A stretch of 12,240 nt of DNA from Deltaproteobacteria bacterium RIFCSPLOWO2_02_56_12 (GTDB lineage: Bacteria; Desulfobacterota; Binatia; UBA9968). A model generated the notes under the pieces. The model saw nothing but the letters and a program-made list of their open reading frames with translations. It was not told the origin of the DNA and ran no database searches. The stretch is taken from positions 1 to 12,240 of the forward strand of contig MGRY01000044.1 in the NCBI GenBank assembly GCA_001799045.1. The letters run 5' to 3'. A program made the translations under genes and the position numbers. Positions 7,071 through 12,143 of this stretch are shown piece by piece; positions within the stretch are counted from its first letter, which is position 1; every line of letters starts with the position of its first letter.

Positions 7071-8606
7071 ATGGCAAGAGAAAAATCGGCAATGAATCGC
7101 AGGCAGTTTCTCAAACAAAGCGCAGCTTTCGGTTTAGGCTCCCTGATGGCGCCGGCGTTTGCGCGGCAGGTTTATGCCGCATCGAAAGACCGGGTGGCTG
7201 TCCTTCACAGCGTCTCAGCCGACAGCCTCAATCCCTACGCTCACAGCGCCAGCCCGACCTACGGGATATGGCAGCACATCCTGGAGCCCCTGGTGGAGGT
7301 GGACTACGCCAAAAAGGAATTCTACGGTGTGCTGGCCGAGTCGTGGGAGTTTCAGGGAAAGAAGTGGGTATTTCGTCTTAAAAAGGGCATTCGCTTCCAC
7401 AACGGAGCCGCCTTTACCTCCAAGGACGTGATCTTCTCCATCAACCGCATGAAAACCGACAAGGCGAGCCTGCAGCGATCGAATTTCCGGGATGTGGTAG
7501 AGATGCAGGCGCCGGATGACCACACCGTGATCATCGCCACCAAGACGCCCAGCGCTGTTTTTCTCGACCGGCTCCACAACCGATTTATGATAAGCAAGGC
7601 GGCGGCAGATAAGTACGGGGATCAGATGGACCAGCACGCGATAGGAACTGGGCCCTACAGGTTTGTGAGTTGGCAGAGGGACGGGAACCTGGTTCTGACC
7701 CGAAACGACGATTACTGGGGGCCCAAGCCGGAGATCAAGGAGGTGGTCTACAGGAAAGTCGGAGAAGAGGCCGGGCGCGTTGCGGGACTCCTGGCAGGGC
7801 AAGGAGATGTGATCAACAATGTGCCGGTGGATGAGATTCCCCGCTTGGAGAGCCATCCGCGCGTGCGCGTTGAAAAGGTGGCCGGGCTGAGAATGTATTT
7901 CCTGGCCATGAATTGCACGTTGAAGCCCTTCGATAATAAGCTTGTCCGCCAGGCCGTTAACTATTGCATCGACCCTCAGGCGATCATCAAATATATCTAT
8001 GACGGTAACGGCTATATGGTGGACGGCCCCGTCCCGTCTCACGTGATTGGCTATGATCCTAACTTGAAGCGCTATCCTAATGATCCCAAGAAGGCCAGAG
8101 AGCTTCTGGCCAAGGCAGGTTTTTCGAATGGGGTTGAGGTGAAGCTCTATTTTTCTCCCGACCGCTATCCTAAGGCGAGGGAGATCTGCCAGGTCATCGC
8201 CGATCAGCTCCTCAAGGGCGGCATTAAAACCGAGCCGGTCTCGCAGGAGTTTGTGATCTTCTGGGGGAAAGACGGCGTGAACGGTGGCAAACTCCCCTTC
8301 TACTACGTGGGCAGGCCCTTCGTTGATACAGACACATTCTATGATCAGTACTTCCACTCGGGTGTGACAAAGCGAATCGGTTACAGCAATGCTGAGTTCG
8401 ACCGGCTGATGAAAGAGCAGCAGAGCACAGGGGATCAGAAAAAACGGGTCGCCCTGCTTCAGGAGGCGGGCCGGATCGTGATGGAGGACGCACCCTTTGT
8501 TCCTTTATACAACCTGGCGGAGGTATACGGGGTTGCGCGCAACGTTATCTGGAAGGCCCGGCCGGATGAGAAGATCCTCGTCTGGGATATGAAGATTCGA
8601 TCCTAG
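7071..8606 (+). CDS. ABC transporter substrate-binding protein, family 5, Tat-exported
   Basis: A 511-residue periplasmic binding protein of the SBP_bac_5 (DppA/OppA) family that delivers ligand to the two upstream permeases. The N-terminus has a twin-arginine signal (Arg10-Arg11 in NRRQFLKQ), a hydrophobic stretch and AxA-type cleavage options near residues 29-36. Family features follow: LNPYAHSASPTYGIWQHILEPLVEVD, W-x-F-x-L-K-KGIRFHNG (about 104-115), GTGPYRF and the C-terminal APFVPLYNLAEVYG. The ATG at 7071 follows a G-rich ribosome site (AAGGGGGG). An in-frame ATG at 7092, directly before NRRQF, is a plausible alternative start. It sits 17 bases after the DppC stop, so it is in the same operon. 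Export in folded form is inferred from the signal. Ligand unknown. Confidence 0.93.
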   Translation: MAREKSAMNRRQFLKQSAAFGLGSLMAPAFARQVYAASKDRVAVLHSVSADSLNPYAHSASPTYGIWQHILEPLVEVDYAKKEFYGVLAESWEFQGKKWVFRLKKGIRFHNGAAFTSKDVIFSINRMKTDKASLQRSNFRDVVEMQAPDDHTVIIATKTPSAVFLDRLHNRFMISKAAADKYGDQMDQHAIGTGPYRFVSWQRDGNLVLTRNDDYWGPKPEIKEVVYRKVGEEAGRVAGLLAGQGDVINNVPVDEIPRLESHPRVRVEKVAGLRMYFLAMNCTLKPFDNKLVRQAVNYCIDPQAIIKYIYDGNGYMVDGPVPSHVIGYDPNLKRYPNDPKKARELLAKAGFSNGVEVKLYFSPDRYPKAREICQVIADQLLKGGIKTEPVSQEFVIFWGKDGVNGGKLPFYYVGRPFVDTDTFYDQYFHSGVTKRIGYSNAEFDRLMKEQQSTGDQKKRVALLQEAGRIVMEDAPFVPLYNLAEVYGVARNVIWKARPDEKILVWDMKIRS

Positions 8607-8624
8607 GACCTTAAGCGATTACAA

Positions 8625-8634
8625 TAAGGAGGGT
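8625..8634 (+). promoter_or_regulatory. Near-perfect Shine-Dalgarno site
   Basis: TAAGGAGGGT sits just ahead of the ATG at 8640 and contains the full AAGGAGG complement of the 16S rRNA 3' end. It is the strongest ribosome site in the window and fixes the start of the small elongation-factor-like gene. It suggests high translation despite the gene being only 33 bases downstream of the binding-protein stop. Confidence 0.75.
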
Positions 8635-8639
8635 TCCTT

Positions 8640-8912
8640 ATGGCTGCCAAGGCAGAAGAAAAGCTCGTCGGCCGGATCACCCACTACTATTCCCATCTAG
8701 GCGTAGGCATCATCGAACTCACCGGCGGTGAACTCAAGGTCGGGGATGTGATCCACGTTAGAGGAAAACACACCGACTTCACCCAGAGCGTGGATTCCAT
8801 TCAGATCGAACACCAGGACGTCCCACGCGCCGAGAAGGGCAAGGTCGTCGGGATCAAGGTCAAGGAAAAAGTCCACGAACACGACCAGGTCTTCCGCGCT
8901 CAATCGTCGTAG
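8640..8912 (+). CDS. Stand-alone EF-Tu domain-2-like protein (translation elongation factor-like)
   Basis: A 90-residue soluble protein resembling only the second (beta-barrel) domain of translational GTPases such as EF-Tu and IF2. The pattern is V-G-x-I-THYYSHLGVGIIEL, GGELKVGDVIHVRG (residues 29-42), QSVDSIQIEH, then the AEKGKVVGIKVKEKV strand typical of domain 2. No G-domain motifs (P-loop, DxxG, NKxD) are present, so it cannot be a GTPase. Free-standing proteins of this kind, usually annotated as elongation-factor-like, are known in bacteria and archaea, but I know of no established function. The gene could be read through from the binding-protein gene. Its last 13 bases overlap the 3' end of a convergent release-factor-like gene. 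Confidence 0.8.
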   Translation: MAAKAEEKLVGRITHYYSHLGVGIIELTGGELKVGDVIHVRGKHTDFTQSVDSIQIEHQDVPRAEKGKVVGIKVKEKVHEHDQVFRAQSS

Positions 8913-9325
8913 TGTTCAGGCCGCACGCCGGCCCGTGCAGATTTCTTTTCCGCCTGGTGGCGCTTATCCGCGAGCAGCTTAAGCCTGGCGCGTCGTGAGC
9001 GCTTTCTTTTCTGGCGGCGGATCCTCGAAATCTCTTGCGCTTTCGCGGTATGGGCTCCTCTTAGCTTCGCCTCGATTTTGTCCAGCAGGATTCTTCGAGC
9101 CAAGAAACGATTGAGAGCCTGTGAGCGCTCTCTTTGGCATTTCACCCGAACGCCCGTGGGTCGATGGTGGAGCACAACACAGGTAGACGACTTGTTGACC
9201 TTCTGACCGCCGGCTCCCGAAGAGCGAACAAATTGTTCCTCGATGTCCTGCTCCCGGACACCCAAGGCCTGCATACGGTCTAACAGGGATTTTTCTTTCC
9301 CAGGTGAAACTATGTTGAGAGCCAT
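8900..9325 (-). CDS. Peptide chain release factor-like protein (GGQ domain only)
   Basis: A 141-residue protein made of the peptidyl-tRNA hydrolysing domain of class I release factors. The core QFVRSSGAGGQKVNKSSTCV carries the catalytic GGQ (Gly39-Gly40-Gln41). RERSQALNR (65-73) is also typical. It lacks the stop-codon-recognition and anticodon-mimic domains of RF1/RF2. A strongly basic tail (about residues 100-130) resembles the ribosome-binding tails of ArfB/YaeJ and mitochondrial C12orf65 proteins, which rescue stalled ribosomes. Ribosome rescue is therefore inferred, but the sequence differs from canonical ArfB. The ATG at 9325 has no Shine-Dalgarno sequence. The gene ends inside the 3' end of the convergent elongation-factor-like gene. 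Confidence 0.9.
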   Translation of the reverse strand: MALNIVSPGKEKSLLDRMQALGVREQDIEEQFVRSSGAGGQKVNKSSTCVVLHHRPTGVRVKCQRERSQALNRFLARRILLDKIEAKLRGAHTAKAQEISRIRRQKRKRSRRARLKLLADKRHQAEKKSARAGVRPEHYDD

Positions 9326-9333
9326 AGTCTAAG

Positions 9334-9342
9334 ATTTTAGCA
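9334..9342 (-). promoter_or_regulatory. Extended -10 promoter, possibly leaderless, for the release factor-like gene
   Basis: Read on the minus strand this is TGCTAAAAT, an extended -10 element (TGn plus TAAAAT). Only 8 bases separate it from the ATG at 9325, so the start site would fall one to three bases before the start codon, giving an essentially leaderless mRNA. No good -35 is seen at 17 bases. This matches the absence of a ribosome site. Inferred from sequence. Confidence 0.4.
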
Positions 9343-9389
9343 TAGTAAGACTTCCGGAACGAGGGCGACGACAGAGATACTAACATTTC

Positions 9390-9415
9390 CACGTTTCCGG
9401 AATTCCGGAAACGTG
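9390..9415. promoter_or_regulatory. Perfect 26-base palindrome
   Basis: The left half CACGTTTCCGGAA (9390-9402) is followed with no spacer by its exact reverse complement (9403-9415). The core consists of two abutting TTCCGGAA octamers (9395-9402 and 9403-9410). A third TTCCGGAA lies at 9352-9359, next to the promoter of the minus-strand release-factor-like gene. With no loop and no following T-run it is a poor terminator. An operator for a dimeric or tetrameric regulator, or a recombination or mobile-element site, fits better. Confidence 0.6.
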
Positions 9416-9429
9416 ATACGTAGGGCGGC

Positions 9430-9564
9430 GTGGAAGAGGGGAGCTATAGACAGATCAACAAAGAGGGCGTGACGGTTTTGCTTGTCGAGCAAAACGCCCC
9501 CATGGCGCTGGCAATCTGCCACCGCGGCTATGTCTTGGAAACCGGAAAGTCAAAGGAAACTTAA
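9430..9564 (+). pseudogene. Remnant of livF (branched-chain amino acid ABC ATPase), 3' part only
   Basis: Reading in the frame of 9454 gives QINKEGVTVLLVEQNA (from 9451) followed by PMALAICHRGYVLETGK and a stop at 9562-9564. This is the D-loop-distal, H-loop-side end of LivF-type ATPases, whose usual text is EGVTVLLVEQNA...ALxIADRGYVLETG. The Walker A, signature and Walker B parts are absent. The normal last residues (about 20, after ETG) are replaced by SKET and a stop. A GTG at 9430 could open a 44-residue frame, but there is no ribosome site. It is best read as a decayed fragment of a former high-affinity amino-acid transporter operon. Neither liv permeases nor other liv genes are nearby. 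The DTW gene starts 9 bases after its stop. Confidence 0.75.
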
Positions 9565-9573
9565 ACTGACTCG

Positions 9574-10197
9574 ATGAGAACAAAAGACCCCTGTCCGATT
9601 TGCTATTTGACCCGGACTCTCTGTATCTGCGACTCGATACCGAGGCTCGATTTCAAAACCAGGGTTTGTCTTATCGTTCACGTGAATGAGCTGAAGCGAA
9701 GCAGCAACACAGGCCGGCTCGCGCTAAGAGCGCTCGTGAATAGCAAGATGCGGGTACGAGGGGAAACAAGGGAACCGCTCGATCTGAGTGATCTCCTAAC
9801 CGATCGGTATCGGACTTTTTTGTTCTACCCCTCCGTTGATGCCGTGGAATTGGATCATGAGCTTGTGGCGCAAGACGGGAGGCCGATTCAACTCCTTGTT
9901 CCCGACGGGACCTGGCGCCAGGCGAGGAAAGTTCATTCCCGGCATCGTGAATTGAAGGACGTACCAAGGGTGAAGATCAGCGCTCCGGACATTTCGAAGT
10001 TTCATCTTCGCGCGCAACATCGACCGGAAGGGATGGCCACCTTGCAAGCCATCGCCCATGCTCTCGGTGTGATCGAAGGCGATCTCGTGAAGGCTCAGTT
10101 GATGAAACTTTATGATGCAAAGGTCGAGCGGACGATGCTTGGGCGCGGCTTGTTGCGTGGCGGCGGCGCAGGTTTCGAGTTGGAGGAAACAACATGA
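9574..10197 (+). CDS. DTW domain-containing protein, likely tRNA-uridine aminocarboxypropyltransferase
   Basis: A 207-residue cytoplasmic protein of the DTW family. Family members (TapT/TuaA in bacteria) transfer an aminocarboxypropyl group from S-adenosylmethionine to a tRNA uridine, forming acp3U. The N-terminal cysteine set CPIC and CIC (Cys7, Cys10, Cys17, Cys19) is the probable zinc site. Next comes the motif LLVPDGTWRQARKV (107-120), containing the family-naming segment as Asp111-Gly-Thr-Trp114. LRAQHRPEGMATLQAIAHAL (145-164) is the second conserved block, with Gln158 where Glu is usual. The ATG at 9574 gives the expected N-terminus, but the nearest purine-rich site (AAAGGAAA) is rather far upstream. 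Its stop overlaps the next start as ATGA. Confidence 0.88.
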   Translation: MRTKDPCPICYLTRTLCICDSIPRLDFKTRVCLIVHVNELKRSSNTGRLALRALVNSKMRVRGETREPLDLSDLLTDRYRTFLFYPSVDAVELDHELVAQDGRPIQLLVPDGTWRQARKVHSRHRELKDVPRVKISAPDISKFHLRAQHRPEGMATLQAIAHALGVIEGDLVKAQLMKLYDAKVERTMLGRGLLRGGGAGFELEETT

Positions 10198-11033
10198 CCT
10201 TGACCGCCTATAACCACGTTCCTCTGCCTTCTTTTATGTATGGCACGGCTTGGAAAAAAGAGGCCACGACCCAACTGGTGCAATTAGCCGTGGCGTCAGG
10301 CTTCACGGCCATCGACACGGCCAATCAACTGATCCATTACCAGGAAGCCCTGGTGGGTGAAGCCCTACAGGCGCTCGAAAAGAAAGGCATCAAACGAGAC
10401 ACCCTGTTTCTCCAAACCAAGTTTACCCCGGTCGGGGGCCAAGGCGGTCGAACCCCCTACGATGCCTCGGCCGATCTCGCCACCCAGGTAAGACAGTCCT
10501 TTGACAGATCGTTGACCCATCTAGGCACCGAGTACGTTGACTCCTACGTCTTACACGCGCCCTATTCGCGGCAGGGCTTGGGGGAAGCGGATTGGGAAGT
10601 GTGGGCGGCCATGGAAGGGCTCTATCAATCAGGAAAAACCAAAATAATCGGCATCAGCAATGTCACGGCCGGACAACTCACACAGCTGTGCGAACAGGCG
10701 AATCATAAACCCATGGTGGTGCAAAACCGGTGTTTTGCCGCGCTCGGATGGGACCAAGAGGTCAGGGAGATTTGCCAAGCCCATGGCATCATCTATCAAG
10801 GCTTTTCGCTGTTAACCGCCAATAGAGAAGTCCTTGCCGACCCGGAAATTCAAACGATCGCCAAACGGTTAGGTACCGGTCCCGCGCAGATCATCTTTCG
10901 GTTTGCCATGCAGATCGGCATGCTCCCGTTGACCGGAACCACGAGCCGGCAACATATGAAAGAAGACCTCCAGGCCGAACAGCTCGCGCTCTCCACCGAA
11001 GAAATCCGGCGGATTGAAACGATCGCGCTGTAA
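10194..11033 (+). CDS. Aldo/keto reductase
   Basis: A 279-residue cytoplasmic NAD(P)H-dependent oxidoreductase with the AKR TIM-barrel fold. The catalytic tetrad is visible: Asp41 (AIDTAN), Tyr49 (IHYQEALVG), Lys76 (LQTKF) and His121 (YVLHAP). Further family blocks are GTEYVDSYVLH, GKTKIIGISNV (about 148-158) and the C-terminal cofactor region IIFRFAMQIGMLPLTGTTS (about 233-251). The substrate carbonyl cannot be inferred. The ATG at 10194 lies inside the upstream stop (ATGA) and is preceded by GGAGGA within the end of the DTW gene, so translation of the two is probably coupled. No clear intrinsic terminator follows. Confidence 0.93.
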   Translation: MTLTAYNHVPLPSFMYGTAWKKEATTQLVQLAVASGFTAIDTANQLIHYQEALVGEALQALEKKGIKRDTLFLQTKFTPVGGQGGRTPYDASADLATQVRQSFDRSLTHLGTEYVDSYVLHAPYSRQGLGEADWEVWAAMEGLYQSGKTKIIGISNVTAGQLTQLCEQANHKPMVVQNRCFAALGWDQEVREICQAHGIIYQGFSLLTANREVLADPEIQTIAKRLGTGPAQIIFRFAMQIGMLPLTGTTSRQHMKEDLQAEQLALSTEEIRRIETIAL

Positions 11034-11162
11034 AAAGAAAACCCCGTACCCGTTCCTTCCGTCAAAGCCGCCGTTATTCACCTATGCAAGCCTGACCCTG
11101 AAATTCTCCGAAATTTTCAATCACGAGCCACGAACACGATTTTCGTTCCACAAAAATACCAT
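11034..11162. other. Intergenic stretch with no recognisable gene
   Basis: Between the reductase stop and the promoter at 11163 the DNA becomes more A/T-rich. I see no coding pattern, no G/C hairpin with a T-run and no convincing repeat here. Short open frames on the minus strand that reach into this stretch are overlaps with the reductase and lack family features. Confidence 0.4.
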
Positions 11163-11190
11163 TTGACGCCCCAATTTTTGCGAGTAGAAT
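11163..11190 (+). promoter_or_regulatory. Sigma70-type promoter of the lysine-rich small protein
   Basis: TTGACG (11163-11168) and TAGAAT (11185-11190) are separated by 16 bases, each matching the consensus in five of six positions. Transcription would start near 11197, leaving a leader of roughly 98 bases before the ATG at 11295. This is the best promoter I can see in the window. Confidence 0.6.
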
Positions 11191-11196
11191 AGGCGG

Positions 11197-11294
11197 CTAA
11201 TTAGCGTGGTTGAGGAGTTGGGGTGGCAATAACGATGCGCGGGCGTGCGGTGTTCCGCGCAACCTATCAAACTAGATCATAAGGAGCGAATACC
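11197..11294 (+). other. Predicted 5' leader with hairpin and 15-codon upstream ORF
   Basis: The predicted untranslated leader contains a GC hairpin, GTGCGG (11245-11250) with CCGCGC (11255-11260) around a TGTT loop and one G-T pair. It also has a short ORF from the ATG at 11235 to the TAA at 11280-11282 (MRGRAVFRATYQTRS). The stop of that ORF overlaps the AAGGAG ribosome site (11281-11286) of the downstream gene. That arrangement would allow translation or folding of the leader to control the small protein, but this is inference. Confidence 0.3.
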
Positions 11295-11408
11295 ATGAGC
11301 AAAGGACAAGACAGGAAGAAAGACCAGAAAAAGAAACCCCAGAAGAGCCTAATGGAAAAAAGGGCGGCGAAGAAAGCCAAGAAAGAGAACAAAAGATTTT
11401 CAGTATAA
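11295..11408 (+). CDS. Small, extremely lysine-rich protein (37 residues)
   Basis: A small gene supported by a strong AAGGAG site 8 bases before the ATG and a good promoter upstream. The product has 13 Lys and 3 Arg against 2 Asp and 2 Glu. It reads MSKGQDRKKDQKKK, a short PQKSLMEKRAAKKAKK segment, and ends ENKRFSV. It is probably disordered or helical and could bind nucleic acid, ribosomes or other polyanions. Short Lys-rich hypothetical proteins of similar make-up exist in proteobacteria, but I know no function. There is no signal peptide or membrane helix. A chance Lys-rich frame is possible, but the ribosome site and promoter make it likely real. Confidence 0.65.
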   Translation: MSKGQDRKKDQKKKPQKSLMEKRAAKKAKKENKRFSV

Positions 11409-11490
11409 CGCCTGCCCTTATGTAAACTCTACGGTGCGCGGCTCATCGTCGTGGGATGATGATCGCTCCGCTAAGACACATGGAGTTGGG

Positions 11491-11502
11491 GTCAGGCCTG
11501 AC
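11491..11502. repeat. GTCAGGCCTGAC palindrome followed by TTTTGACT
   Basis: A perfect 12-base palindrome sits in the phrase GGGGTCAGGCCTGACTTTTGA. From memory, very similar phrases recur between genes in many bacterial genomes, often near IS200/RAYT-type transposases, so this could be a REP-like element. Only one copy is present here and no transposase is in view. Confidence 0.4.
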
Positions 11503-11592
11503 TTTTGACTTATCTGCAGTCAGCGCTGAACGTCTAGTTAATCAAACCAATCTTTCTCTTTGAGCTTTCTCGGAAGATAGCTCTTGGTCTTG

Positions 11593-11609
11593 TCCTCGCT
11601 ACGCGAGGA
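11593..11609. repeat. Short stem-loop TCCTCGC-TAC-GCGAGGA
   Basis: Seven perfect base pairs enclose a three-base loop. There is no T-run after it on the plus strand. On the minus strand the run that follows is mixed (AAGACCAAGAG), so it does not look like an intrinsic terminator on either strand. It may be an extragenic palindrome. Confidence 0.45.
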
Positions 11610-11620
11610 ATCCCAAATAG

Positions 11621-11650
11621 CAGATTTCAGATCTCAGATATTTGAATCTG
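11621..11650. repeat. CAGAT heptad repeat with inverted copy
   Basis: CAGAT recurs exactly every 7 bases at 11621, 11628 and 11635 (CAGATTT, CAGATCT, CAGATAT), and its reverse complement ATCTG closes the block at 11646-11650. CAGATT at the left can pair with AATCTG at the right. This is similar in style to the A/T-rich word repeat at 3665-3734 and may be a dispersed intergenic element. Confidence 0.5.
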
Positions 11651-11804
11651 GGATTGGGCATACCCGCCGTCTTCTCGACGGCCAGGTTTTTGAGGCATTG
11701 CGAGCTTACCCACGGATAATGGTCGACGGCATTCGCTTGATGTCGACGTCGCGCGGGAGCCCGTGTGTCTTGACACCTCGGTGCGCAATCTGGCAAACCG
11801 ATGA

Positions 11805-12140
11805 ATGATGAAGCTCCCCAACGGCGACCACGCCGATCTCGGCACGAAGATCGAGGATTATGTGTTGAACCCTCGACATTGGGAGGGGCACCATAAAGCG
11901 CGGGTTTTCGAGTCGGTCCTCGGTATTACGCTGGCCAACCCGGAAGGGTTGCGTCAAGCCATTCTTGCGGCAGCCGAGAACTCGGACGAGGCCGAGCCAC
12001 TCGGGAACAACGGTCATGGTGAGGTTTACGTTCTGCGTTTTCCGCTAGAAACGCAGCGAGGGCGTGCGACGGTTCTGACGGTGTGGATTATCCGAGACAG
12101 CGAAGACTTTCCCCGGTTGATAACTTGTTATATACTCTAG
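11805..12140 (+). CDS. DUF6883-like protein
   Basis: A 111-residue soluble protein recognised by pattern memory as DUF6883-like: MKLPNGDHADLGTKIEDYVLNP, then HWEGHHKARVFESVLGI (about 24-40), EGLRQAILAAAE, YVLRFPL and the closing WIIRDSEDFPRLITCYIL. Family proteins share the start MKLPN-A, the 'GRHKARVF' block and the 'ED.PRL.SCYV' end. The true start may therefore be the second ATG at 11808. No clear ribosome site precedes either ATG. Function is not established. The domain is found in small stand-alone proteins and in polymorphic-toxin settings, and often lies next to DUF4926, as here. The following gene begins 3 bases after the stop. Confidence 0.7.
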   Translation: MMKLPNGDHADLGTKIEDYVLNPRHWEGHHKARVFESVLGITLANPEGLRQAILAAAENSDEAEPLGNNGHGEVYVLRFPLETQRGRATVLTVWIIRDSEDFPRLITCYIL

Positions 12141-12143
12141 ACC

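Larger units (their letters stand above)
11409..11804. other. Gene-poor stretch with short palindromes
   Basis: No convincing gene is seen in these roughly 400 bases. The open frame at 11584-11808 begins inside repeat-like DNA, resembles no family I know and has no ribosome site. Visible elements are the palindrome GTCAGGCCTGAC (11491-11502), a hairpin TCCTCGC/GCGAGGA (11593-11609), a CAGAT heptad repeat (11621-11650) and a GTGTCTTGACAC near-palindrome (11765-11776). The last includes a TTGACA without a matching -10. Confidence 0.5.

Noticed and set aside
7215..8357. 380-codon minus-strand open frame
   Set aside because: Antisense shadow of the substrate-binding protein gene, which has clear motifs on the plus strand.
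9390..9415. Palindrome as an intrinsic terminator of the convergent region
   Set aside because: No loop and no T-run on either strand, and the nearby genes do not end here.
11584..11808. 74-codon plus-strand frame before the DUF6883-like gene
   Set aside because: It starts next to the hairpin, runs through the heptad repeat, has no ribosome site and no family resemblance.
11706..12017. 103-codon minus-strand frame
   Set aside because: Overlaps the DUF6883-like gene and matches nothing; the plus strand carries the recognisable domain.
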